Source of the DNA: Argyresthia goedartella
Lineage: Eukaryota > Arthropoda > Insecta > Lepidoptera > Argyresthiidae
Reading direction: 5' to 3'
Assembly: GCA_949825045.1 (NCBI GenBank)
Contig: OX463829.1
Span: forward strand, 28,831,715-28,895,714
DNA length: 64,000 nucleotides
Shown: positions 1-8,724 of the stretch, in pieces
Numbering within the stretch: the first letter of the stretch is position 1
Layout of the letters: the number at the start of each line of letters is the position of its first letter
Position numbers and translations under genes: made by a program
The notes under the pieces: model-generated
Told to the model about the DNA's origin: nothing
Database searches by the model: none
What the model saw: only the letters and a program-made list of their open reading frames with translations

Positions 1-149
1 GCAGCGCAGTTGCGCAGCGCCGCGTCTCAGACACACGATCACACGATATCAATGCCGCGGGCTGACTGATGGATTTGAATGATGATGGATCTGAATTATG
101 GAGCATTTGTGGAGGAGAAAGGTGTCGAGGCAGAAAAATGACCCTTTCG

Positions 150-375
150 AAGAAAGCAACTAGGCATTTTCGCGCGGGGGGGGAGTAGTGGGGGGGGGGG
201 GGGGGGCATCTACCCCCTTCCCCCTCCCCCCACTTAAAGATCAAGGTCAGTCTAAATTTTGTTTTAATTTATCAACATAACCTCAAAACTTTAAATAATC
301 ATATCTCAGAAACTAGGCATTTCCGCGGGGGGGGAGTAGTAGGGGGGGCATCTACCCCCCTCCCCCATCCCCCCC
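150..375. repeat. Duplicated block with G-runs and C-runs
   Basis: Two copies of the same block occur about 155 bases apart, near 160-235 and 312-375. Each begins with AACTAGGCATTT, passes into a long G homopolymer, then GGCATCTACCCCC and a C/T-rich stretch. The G and C runs differ in length between copies. No coding signal is seen in bases 1-566. The homopolymers are places where the assembly length is doubtful. Confidence 0.6.
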
Positions 376-638
376 TCCACCTCTCAGGGTCAACAAAAGT
401 AGGTCATCCGCTAAAGTCCTTCCCCTCATTTTTTGGCAAATCGGATCGGATTGACATCCCTAATCCAAGGTGGATAAGGATAACATCTTTTGTTGTAAAT
501 ATTGTGATAGCTTTTTTCGTCTAACGAAACGTTAGAATTTCCGTTGGTGACTGACATCTGTCATGAATGTCATGTCAACAACATATTCCAAAACAAACGT
601 TCCACATCCGTAGATTCTGTGCCATATTTACATCATTA

Positions 639-1148
639 ATGGATCTTTTTAAGCGAAAACTCCAGAGCAAATACGGCAGAGTCATGTCTCGCGTGCACAA
701 TACCTCCCGCTCGAGATTGGATCCGCGTTCTTTGGTAACCCGCCACGAAAAAAGTTCCGCGCGGCTTGGCGGCAAAACTTCCGTTTCAAATGTTAGTTCT
801 AGTGTTTTTAGTGAACTTCCGACGGTTTTGCATGACTATATACCCGAACATCCACCTGAGAAGCCTATAAAGAGGTCTAATGTGGTGAAACCGCGTAGAA
901 CGTTAAGTTCCTTGGACCCCTCGTTATCGCCTCATAGCCCTTCAACGAAGCCAGCTAAGCCTTCTTCTCTTGCTGAGAGACCGCGAGTTAGCCATGTGAG
1001 AAGGAAGAGTACCGTTTCGTTGCCCCCGACTCGTGCGACGGACCTGTGGTCTGACGAACATGTGAGGCAGTGCTATTCTAGTAGGTCTCACAACAAATTA
1101 AAGGAGTTAAAGGTTGGTATAACTATTGTAGACCATTATCAGTCCTAA
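639..1148 (+). CDS. Candidate first exon of an unrecognised gene
   Basis: An open frame of about 170 codons runs from the ATG at 639 (an in-frame ATG also exists at 567). The predicted protein is basic and rich in Ser, Pro, Arg and Lys: it starts MDLFKRKLQSKYGRV and later has Ser/Pro-rich disordered-looking sequence. I do not recognise the family. A possible splice donor (AAAG then GTTGGT) lies near 1111, after the residues NKLKELK, so the coding part may stop there and continue in exons near 1971, 2247 or 3177. No TATA box or transcript evidence is visible. It could also be the remains of an old mobile element, or chance open sequence, although its codon pattern looks more protein-like than most ORFs here. 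Confidence 0.4.
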   Translation: MDLFKRKLQSKYGRVMSRVHNTSRSRLDPRSLVTRHEKSSARLGGKTSVSNVSSSVFSELPTVLHDYIPEHPPEKPIKRSNVVKPRRTLSSLDPSLSPHSPSTKPAKPSSLAERPRVSHVRRKSTVSLPPTRATDLWSDEHVRQCYSSRSHNKLKELKVGITIVDHYQS

Positions 1149-1244
1149 TAAGACTCAAGTTGGTTAGAAGGCTATTATGAACACAAATGCGTGTTTAGAT
1201 TCATTAATTTATATTCAAACCTGCACTTCACTAATCTGACAACT

Positions 1245-1440
1245 TATGTGGTGTTGTGGTTCTAGGCTCTGCCTCCCAAGTGAGAGCTCCGGGGTTTGAA
1301 TCCCGGCTGCAGAGGATGAAAAAAAAAACCGCAGATCTTGGATGTGTATATGTGACGTTGCTATTTCTGGTTCACACAACACAGGGTATCCTAGTGTGGG
1401 GCAAGAAGCAATCTATATTTGTGGCTTTATATAACTGTAA
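1245..1440 (+). mobile_element. tRNA-derived SINE (family A)
   Basis: The left part is tRNA-like, with a B-box-like GGTTTGAATCCC at about 1293. The body contains the shared stretch CTTGGATGT, then GTGACGTTGCTATTTCTGGTT, ACACAGGGTATCCTAGTGTG and GAAGCAAT. The same arrangement recurs at 53570-53765 (minus), 61135-61290 (plus), 28010-28195 (minus) and, partly, at 15330-15430. This is the pattern of a pol III SINE spread by retrotransposition. Confidence 0.75.
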
Positions 1441-1445
1441 AGTAA

Positions 1446-1960
1446 ATCAAATCCAAAGTAAAAACTTACATAGGCCATCCCAAAAGAAGCCGACCAGGCA
1501 TATAGATAGCAATACTGATTAAAAAAAATAAAAAACAAAAGTTTGAATCCTTTGGCGCGTAAATTTACAAAAAGGAGAATGTTTTTTTTTTGTTTCATAG
1601 CCATTAACTCTTTCGCGGACGATGACCGAATGTCAAGTATTACGTTTTGGACACATGGTTGTGAGCGTAAACTGAAGGAGCGAGTGAGAAGGAAGAGATA
1701 ATTTTTCTATGTGTGCGAAAATGGTCTAATATGACACTATCCAACCTGTGGAAGTACCTACATGGACACAAAGAGCAGGGCTACCTATAACTGCAATGGA
1801 AATGCGAATTCTATAGAGTTTCCGTCCAAAACAGAGGATCAAGGAACAAATTCTATGGAATCCGCGTCACTATGACCTCTTCATTAACGTATTCTTGGGA
1901 ATTCGCTGACCGCTATAGTGTTAATCGAGATTGATCTGAGTGATTTCGCAAAATTTATTT
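1446..1960. other. No supported feature
   Basis: This AT-rich stretch between the SINE and the next candidate exon has only short open frames and no recognisable repeat. If 639-1148 and 1971-2208 belong to one gene it would be intron. Confidence 0.3.
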
Positions 1961-1970
1961 ATTAATACAG

Positions 1971-2208
1971 CCTAATGCACAACATCAGAGACTATGTCCA
2001 TTTGTTGTACACATATAGACAAAATGGTCATAGATATGTCATACAATACTTTCATTTGATAACTTTAAGTCCAATCCATATTAAAGTTGAGCTGCTGGAT
2101 TCTCTGGGAGAGTCTGCTCCTGCATTCACAGCAATGAAGAATGTCGCAGTTTTATTGGAATTATTTCTGGGACCACCCCATATAATGGTTTTCTACTACA
2201 TTTCATAG
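1971..2208 (+). CDS. Candidate internal exon, unrecognised
   Basis: The sequence just before 1971 is a good splice acceptor (TTTATTTATTAATACAG). One frame stays open to the TAG at 2206-2208 and reads like protein, including LLDSLGESAPAFTAMKNV. The frame expected after the donor near 1111 meets a stop here, so either a further exon lies between them or the pairing is wrong. I do not recognise the product. Confidence is low because no clear donor follows the open part. Confidence 0.25.
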
Positions 2209-2246
2209 CTAACTTGTAACCAATAATTTGTAAACCAATATTTCAG

Positions 2247-2429
2247 GATGAAATCAACTCATACCGTGACACGGAGAAACATATGCATCTCCGAGCAAAG
2301 GTGTACAGAAAATGTGGTATTGTGCTGGATGATGTTGGAGATGTGTGCTGTGACAAGGCGGTGCAGGCAGAGTCAGATGGTAAAAAAACTCTATTCTACG
2401 TACACTACATGCCTGCCTATAAAAGCTGA
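2247..2429 (+). CDS. Candidate exon, unrecognised
   Basis: A splice acceptor (CCAATATTTCAG) ends at 2246. The frame that starts GATGAAATC is open for 60 codons to TGA at 2427-2429 and has a balanced, protein-like composition (it includes HMHLRAKVYRKCGIVLDDV). A donor-like G|GTAAAA occurs near 2380 in phase 1, so the exon may end there instead. I do not recognise the family. This is the most exon-like piece in the left 3 kb. Confidence 0.4.
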   Translation, partial: DEINSYRDTEKHMHLRAKVYRKCGIVLDDVGDVCCDKAVQAESDGKKTLFYVHYMPAYKS

Positions 2430-2555
2430 GAAAAAAAAGCAGTAGGAAACCTTCATATCTCCATTGATGGGGTAATGGGATAACCCCCTGTAACAAAATA
2501 TGGAGTACTGAATTTAATAACTTCTGCTAAAACTTTTGAAAAGATGATACAGCCA

Positions 2556-2715
2556 GCCAATGATTCATAATTCATAATTTCTTTATTGCACACAAATAAC
2601 AAAAGATATACTACATTAAATAAAATAATGTACAAAGGCAAGCTTATCTCTAGCAAGAGATCTCTTCCAGCAAACCAAGTCAGGGTGAGAAAGGCTGAGC
2701 ACAGGCAGACCTATG
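2556..2715 (-). mobile_element. 3' tail of CR1-like LINE
   Basis: On the minus strand this carries GGTTTGCTGGAAGAGATCTC, then AGATAAGC and GCCTTTGTAC, then an AATAAAGAAATT end. It matches the 3' ends of the LINEs at 43130-43260 and 62790-62900 and the tails at 17890-18010 and 25955-26045. It is a 5'-truncated copy with no coding part left. Confidence 0.7.
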
Positions 2716-2819
2716 AGTACAACAAAACCTCTTTATAATTTAGTAAAACTATATGAGTGCCTACACTACATACATAAAATATACCTGCTAAGATAAATAC
2801 ATACATATTAATATATAAA

Positions 2820-3040
2820 TATTTAATCATCATCATCATCAGCCTGCCAGCATACCCACTGTTTGGTATAGATAGGCCCTCCTCATAAACACGCCATTCA
2901 GAAGCAACCCGCGTCCATTGCTTTCCTGCGACCGTCGCCACATAGTTGGACCGTCTGGCGGATGGTCTTCCGACTGATCTTTGGCCTCCTCTTGGCCACC
3001 ACTCTGTCAACGATCTGGTCCATCTTCCGTCTTCTCGCCT
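2820..3040 (-). mobile_element. 3' end of RTE-type LINE
   Basis: Read on the minus strand, the frame gives the RTE C-terminal signature: a basic WWPRGGQRSVGRPSARR stretch, followed by a segment ending in a stop after NSGYAG. The element ends in a (CAT/ATG)n tail at 2826-2840, as RTE-clade LINEs often do. It is a short 5'-truncated copy. The related fragment at 54785-55670 has the upstream part of the same kind of ORF. Confidence 0.65.
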
Positions 3041-3176
3041 TAATATTAATTAAAAAATATATATGCTAATAATTACGTAGTTAAATACTGCCTATAATTC
3101 TAAAGATGTAAGAAATGCTTCTTGATGCAACCATCACATTTTAATCAGTTATGATTATAACTGTTCCTTTTTACAG

Positions 3177-3260
3177 CTGTTCTTATTTGCCAAGTCATCC
3201 GTTGCTTGCATTCCCAAATTCACAGTTGGACTTGGGCATAAACCCCTCATTACATTTTAG
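3177..3260 (+). CDS. Candidate short terminal exon
   Basis: The pyrimidine-rich acceptor TGTTCCTTTTTACAG ends at 3176. In phase 0 the next 27 codons are open to TAG at 3258-3260 and look protein-like (KSSVACIPKFTVGLGHK). It could be the last exon of the candidate gene starting at 639, but the phase match with 2247-2429 is not settled. Low confidence. Confidence 0.2.
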   Translation: MFLFAKSSVACIPKFTVGLGHKPLITF

Positions 3261-3552
3261 TTAGTTAGGATTGTCTTTCTACAAAAGCTTGCTTGACGTG
3301 ACCGTTAAAGCAGGCAAGGTTATTAATACTTGACCTACCGCATAGATGGCGCTAGTCGTAGAATATTACGGCAAAGATATTGATACTGGGTGTATAACGA
3401 CAGCATCGCACTTTAATATCTCTATTTACTTCTAAATGATGAACTATTAGAAATAACTCTTGTTTCGCTGTTTTTATATAGAATTCTCAGTATTTACAGA
3501 TTTGTATAACGCCAAGCGATAGTGTTCGAGATTTTCCGCTTTAACTTCAGTG

Positions 3553-3625
3553 GCCGAAATAGCTCAGTTGGGAGAGCGTTAGACTGAAGATCTAAAGGTC
3601 CCTGGTTCGATCCCTGGTTTCGGCA
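3553..3625 (+). tRNA. tRNA-Phe (anticodon GAA)
   Basis: The 73-nt cloverleaf is complete. The acceptor GCCGAAA pairs with TTTCGGC and is followed by discriminator A. The D arm AGCTC...GAGC, the anticodon stem TTAGA/TCTAA with loop CTGAAGA (anticodon GAA), and the T arm CCTGG-TTCGATC-CCTGG all pair. A T-run that can stop pol III starts at about 3629. Unlike the SINE heads in this window, every stem pairs and no SINE body follows, so this looks like a functional gene. Confidence 0.93.
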
Positions 3626-4426
3626 TTCTTTTTCAACTTTTATTTGTTTTTCTACATATAATAAGTCTTTGCACATGATAGAAGCAGTTACGAGCTTATA
3701 TTTTTTGTTACAGAACCACTGGAAAATAAAAGGTGAGTTTTTCATTAATTACAATCTCAAATCCACATTACGGATGGCCAGAAAGTTGGTACCTTTGAAC
3801 CTGTTATTTAAATAGCAATGTATTCATTAAGAGTTCTAGATATAAATTCTGTTCACTACCTACACCCTCTGTCAAACCTCGTCATAGAATTGTAAGTTAT
3901 ATTATAAAATTAATCAAAGTAATAATGTGATTGACCCTAAAGTTGTAGGGCACTACAATCTACAATACAGTACGACCATAATTCCTGTGATGCACTAAAA
4001 TAGGCTGCTTACAATATCTAGACTAGACCACACGGTAACTATCGTAGCTATTTAGGTACATAGATAGTACGTTGATAGTCTCTTTCGTGAGTTATCTTAC
4101 AAATGTAGGACAACCCTCAGATCTACTCGTGTAGGTATTTTAGAGTTCGGAAACTTTATTCCACTACTACAATGTAGTAACGACGAGTATATAATTTCCT
4201 CTTGAATACTACTTAAATAGTTGATTGCTGGAGAAAAAAATAAATGTATTTTTGATTGATATTGAAAAACCTCGTGCAAAACACTTCCAAATCCACAAAT
4301 CAAGTGTGATTCTTCAATGTCTTTATGTGTTAGTGCTAACTCCCTATCTACATGTTGCTTACTCACACATCCACACAGATAACGGCAAACAGCAAACATA
4401 CCCGTATTTCGCGCTGGGACCCCATG
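3626..4426. other. No supported feature between the tRNA genes
   Basis: This 800-base AT-rich spacer has only short, composition-biased open frames on both strands. I see no repeat family or RNA gene in it. Confidence 0.3.
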
Positions 4427-4498
4427 GCCTCTTTAGCTCAGTGGTAGAGCACTGGTCTCGTAAACCAGGGGTCGTGAGTTCAATCCTCACAGGAGGCA
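4427..4498 (+). tRNA. tRNA-Thr (anticodon CGT)
   Basis: The 72-nt cloverleaf is complete. Acceptor GCCTCTT pairs with AGGAGGC (one G-T pair) and is followed by A. The D arm is AGCTCAGTGGTAGAGC, the anticodon stem is CTGGT/ACCAG with loop CTCGTAA (anticodon CGT), and the T arm is GTGAG-TTCAATC-CTCAC. A TTTTT run follows at about 4506. It is on the same strand as tRNA-Phe, 0.8 kb away, and the two are unrelated in sequence, so this is not a tandem duplication. Confidence 0.93.
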
Positions 4499-4779
4499 AC
4501 ATAGATTTTTATTTCATTCGTATTTTGTTTTTGTTTTAGGTGGGTTTATCGAATGGGTAGCTTTTTTGTATGTCTGTTGTTTTTTGTGTGAAAGTCCATT
4601 CGCTTACAAATTAGCAGCCAGGGAGGGATGAATCGTGTCATTGACTTATATTCGTATAAAAAGGGTCCCTTTAGCACCTTTATATACTCACAACATACCA
4701 TAAACCCTCTGCAATGAGTCAAAAACCGCAAAAATACGACCAGTTTAAAGATAAAACTATTTTGTTAGAACACATTTCT

Positions 4780-5050
4780 TATCTGTGACAATGTTATTAT
4801 TGCTTCATAATAACATCGAATGCCATGTTCTTTTTCGGGAATCGCTGAAAAATAAAGCAATTTCCTTTGACCTCAATTGTAATATCAGTAGAGATGACGT
4901 TATATTCGAAATTAAATAACAATGCCGGTCGTAACATGCGGTTCATGAAGATCATAGTTCATAGAGATCTTATAATATGTGTGTAGATAAAGCAGTGTAT
5001 GTATTTATTCATATTTTGATGCCTTTCATTATTTAACAGTCACATAAACT
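4780..5050 (-). repeat. Degenerate copy of the composite foldback repeat
   Basis: It shares GGTCGTAACATGCGGTT, GTGTGTAGATAAA and ACAGTCACATAAACT with the better copies at 43490-43985, 18935-19400 and 56920-57365. The inner palindrome has decayed, and a different short hairpin (ATGTTATTATTGCTTCATAATAACAT) is present near 4790. Confidence 0.45.
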
Positions 5051-6950
5051 TCTATTATACCTTTGTAAAAGGGACATTTTTTACGCCACCAGCTGATAAC
5101 GATATTTTCTGAAGTTCAGATACAATGCGACGAACAACAATGGTTTTGAAAACAGGTAACATGACCTATATTCCCAGTTCCACAAAAACCCCTTTTGACA
5201 TCATACCATCAAGTTCCCACGCACCTTGCAGTCATGCTAAGACATTTTTGCTTGTCGCTAATGAAAACAAACATTTTGATCCATGCTCCATTTTGACAAG
5301 GTAGTAAGAAATGATAACTAAGGCTCGGCTGCATAGCTCAACTGCTCAAAGTTTGACCGAAAAGTCTTACTGTGTATTACTCTGGCTTGGAGGAAAGTAG
5401 CGGAGGAAAGTATCCAGCACTTCTTGGGTGAATGCGTAATGTATTCAAACATAAGATGGCGAACACTAGGGATGGATAACATGATTTGTCAAACTAGCAG
5501 ATGACTTGTCAAACTTAAAGATTAACGACATCCTAGAATTCATTAAACGAATATAACAAGAATATTTGGGGAGGGACATCTGTTGAACCAACAGTAACCA
5601 GTGCCCAAAGACCGATCACCCGCCTGTGGTTCAGCTTCAGCGGGTGTCCCACCTCATCATCATCATCAAAGTCTTACTGTCTCTGTCTGTCGCTCGGGAA
5701 ATGACAGTCAGTATGACATTAACCCTCTCAATAGCCATAAATAAAAAATGCCTATAAATAGCCAAATTGTCATGGCGGCCATTATTTTATTTTTTTCATT
5801 TACTCAGTCAGTCGACCAATCAAGTGTGAGATACCAGAGAGATGAACGTACCTTACGTTCATCCTCTATTTCCGGTCAGTATTGCCAGTAATAAAAAGAA
5901 TAGTGGGCAGTAGTAATTATTTTATAAAATAAATATAAATATTATTCCAAGTCCTTAAGTGTTCATGCGCGAGGGGACGGTAGGTAAATTAAAATTCAAT
6001 TCAAGTCCATACTAGGTGTTCATACGCGAGTGGACAGGTAAACGAAAATGCCGCTTCATTTTAATTGAGCAGTATTCCCACTGTTAGCTCAGTGGAAATA
6101 TCTAGAATTGTTGTCCAGGAATCCCTTTAAGATACAAGCTCATTGGACCGTAGGAAGTTTAATGAATGATATTATACCAAATTATTGTATTAGTACTTCT
6201 TAGGTGTCCATTGTGATTTGAGAATTTGTAATGGGGGCTAAACTGGGGCTATGTCATCAGTATAACATTGCTTTACAATTGCTATTGGCGTATTCCGCCA
6301 TTCCCACAGACAGAGGGGTTAAGAATATACGGACGTATATATGGAAAGAACAAGTTAATAAATCAATAATATAATTACATTTTAATTAATGCAAGCAGTT
6401 TTGTTTTTGTTCGCAATGCTCCGAACGAAACAAGCGCCATTTTTTTTTATTCTTCGTCCATCTGATCTGAATAGGTGGTCAATGTTCTACGACCATAGAG
6501 CCGATTCTTGTTTATTTAGTTATTCTTTTCTTAGATTCGATGGATTTTTTCTTTTTACCTGACTGCAGCTAAGCCCAAAATGAGCTGTATTATCATATCT
6601 GCCGTAGACAACAAATTTTCTGAGCATGAGTTCTACTTCGATGACGTATACTGTGCTGCACGATTTTAGTATATTATTATCAACTTGGTCCCGTGACCAA
6701 CTCCGAACCAACAAGAACCGATATTTTTAGTTCCAACGCAAAAACATCCTGCCCGCACTGCTCACCCTACAGATGGGGCCCTAGTCTAAACACCGTAACA
6801 TAACGGTAACGCCGCTAGCGGCAAGCCGTTACAGTTACGAATCCCTTCCTGTTGCACCGTTATCCACCTTCGCCAAGGGACAAGGTTTGCATCGAGGGCT
6901 TTGAATAGACAAGACTAGTTATTTCAATATCTATAGGCTGTATGAACTCC
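5051..6950. other. No supported gene
   Basis: There are no convincing open frames here. Small features are a (CAT)n run near 5655, possibly the end of a decayed RTE LINE, and an imperfect direct repeat of about 65 bases near 5945-6050 (CCAAGTCCTTAAGTGTTCATGCGCGAG resembled by CAAGTCCATACTAGGTGTTC). Confidence 0.3.
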
Positions 6951-6956
6951 GTGGTA

Positions 6957-7365
6957 ATAATAATAAAGTCAAAGTCAAAGTACTTTATTACTGTAGATAT
7001 TTACATATACTTAGCAAACGTCAATTTTGCCTCTTCCCTACATTGGACCACTGTGGGAGAAGAAGAGCGTAGAAACTCCCACAGATTGATTTTTAGATCT
7101 CTTTTAAAAATAGGTTGTGCTTAACTATTACAAATATGAAAAATTTAATTATTATGATTAATAAGCAGGAATAAATAATTACAAAATTATTAACAGCAAG
7201 GCCTGTGTTGAGCTAGATTAACCCCATACAGTCCTGTCATTTAAATAATCTTGAACATTGTAATATCCCTTTTTTGACAAAGTCGCTTTAACATGCTTTT
7301 TAAATTGCTCACATGGCAATTTCAAAATCTCCAGAGGTATCTTATTAATAATACCTAGAACACTA
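6957..7365 (-). pseudogene. LINE 3' fragment with ORF2 C-terminus
   Basis: On the minus strand the frame ending with TAA at 7218-7220 reads IPLEILKLPCEQFKKHVK and ends with KGYYNVQDYLNDRTVWG. That is the C-terminal tail of a LINE ORF2, and the same tail occurs at 26340-26470. A roughly 260-base 3' UTR follows, with an inverted repeat CTGTGGGAG/CTCCCACAG at about 7046-7084. It ends in a (GACTTT)n-like tail near 6965. It is a 5'-truncated, dead copy. Confidence 0.7.
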
Positions 7366-7573
7366 TTTACACACATTGATCACACTAGCCCCAAACTAGG
7401 ATTCCCTGTATCTTGGGTACTAGACAACAATACACATACTTAAATAGATAAATATTGATTAGGGTACAAACATCCGTTCTCGTCAAACAAATATTTGCCC
7501 CCACCGGGACTCGAACGCGGGACCCTTGGCTTCGTAGGCAGGGACACTGCCGACTCGGCCATTCGGGTCGTCA
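7358..7573 (-). mobile_element. tRNA-derived SINE (family B)
   Basis: On the minus strand the head has A-box-like and B-box-like motifs (GGGTCCCGCGTTCGAGTCCC), then GGTGGGGGCAAATATTTGTT, then a body ending near CAATGTGTGTAAATAGTG. Better copies are at 49970-50225 (plus) and 29040-29278 (minus). The acceptor stem does not pair, so it is not a tRNA gene. Confidence 0.75.
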
Positions 7574-7850
7574 AATAATGGGTTTCATGGGTTTCAAGCT
7601 TGCTTCTCACACAGGAGATGCAGGTTCGATTCCTGACCATGTACCAATGAGGTGATTAATTTATCTTAAGTACTATCGGACGTTCAGTGTCCCGGCTACT
7701 ATCGCTACGTGGTAGTGGTCGTAAAACCCCTCCATCAACCCGCACTGAGCCAGCGTGGTGGAATATGGCTTAATCTTACTCGTATCCGGGTGAAGGCCTG
7801 TGCCCCTCGGTGTGGAGTTGGGGACATTGATGAGCTACATTTATCTATTT
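7574..7850 (+). mobile_element. SINE family C head joined to another SINE/LINE tail
   Basis: The head (GCTTGCTTCTCACACAGGAG, then GGTTCGATTCCTGACCATG) is the same as in 7980-8275. Instead of the family C body it continues with CAGCGTGGTGGAATATGGC and GAAGGCCTGTGCCCC, a tail also seen in reverse near 44245-44330. It is either a chimeric SINE or one SINE inserted in another. Confidence 0.45.
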
Positions 7851-7979
7851 TATTATAGGTTGGTTGGTGGGCGCCAATTCTTCTTTATTATATTGATATT
7901 TAAAAAACTCAGGCTCACTACCACTGACAAAACTCCATACAATTTTTAGTTAAAGTATGACTTATGATAATGAGTATTG

Positions 7980-8275
7980 AATGACTCCGTGCTCTAATGG
8001 GTTTCACGCTTGCTTCTCACACAGGAGATACGGTTCGATTCCTGACCATGTACCAATGAGATAATTGATTTATCTTAAGTACATCATACGAACGTTCCAA
8101 TGGTGATGGAAAACATCGCGAGGAAACCTTCATTACTCCATAGCTGCGGCGATGGGCTAGCACTCTGTCACGCTAAATGGAGTATTGAATACCTGGCTCA
8201 AAGTGGGCACAATTGTGCCTCTGCCACCCCGTATGGGAAAAGGTGTGACGCTATGTTATGTTAAAGTGTTGCCTC
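7980..8275 (+). mobile_element. tRNA-derived SINE (family C)
   Basis: It has a tRNA-like head with B-box GGTTCGATTCC at about 8032, then GATGGAAAACATCGCGAGGA, GCTGCGGCGATGGGCTAGC and GGGCACAATTGTGCCTCTGC. Other copies are at 50230-50440 (minus), 26690-26815 (plus, 3' part), 23575-23640 (minus, short) and 60235-60320 (plus, short). Confidence 0.7.
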
Positions 8276-8386
8276 AGAATGATATTCGTAATCTCTCCAA
8301 TATGTTCATTAGGTCTATGGATTGTACACCCTTTCTGCTCGACGTAACACAAAGCTGAGGTTCGCGACCTGCATTCCTTTCTGAAG

Positions 8387-8467
8387 AATTTCGTTGTTAT
8401 TCAAAGGCCGGTTAATTCAAGACTGATTTTATTAGCAAAATGTGCAACTACGTTACAATACACTACA
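8387..8467 (-). repeat. 3' LTR of the gypsy element
   Basis: This 81-bp LTR begins TGTAGTG and ends ACGAAATT on the minus strand. It contains an AATAAA signal and matches 12561-12641 except at two positions. It is bounded on its high side by the polypurine tract. Confidence 0.88.
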
Positions 8468-8724
8468 ATTTTCCCTCCTTAAAATATATATATTTTACAT
8501 ATATTTACCAATATAAAATATAATTACTTAAGTATAATTTTTCTAACTTCACTTCTCCCTCTCACATTTCTGTTTTCTTATTAACCTAATTACACAAAAT
8601 ATTTATATGTTTATTTTCTGTTTTATTATTGACTTATTTACTAGATTCATGCTTAACTACTACATATCTAACATGACATAAATATTGTTCTACTTTTATG
8701 CATATGGATTAGCAAGATATCTCG

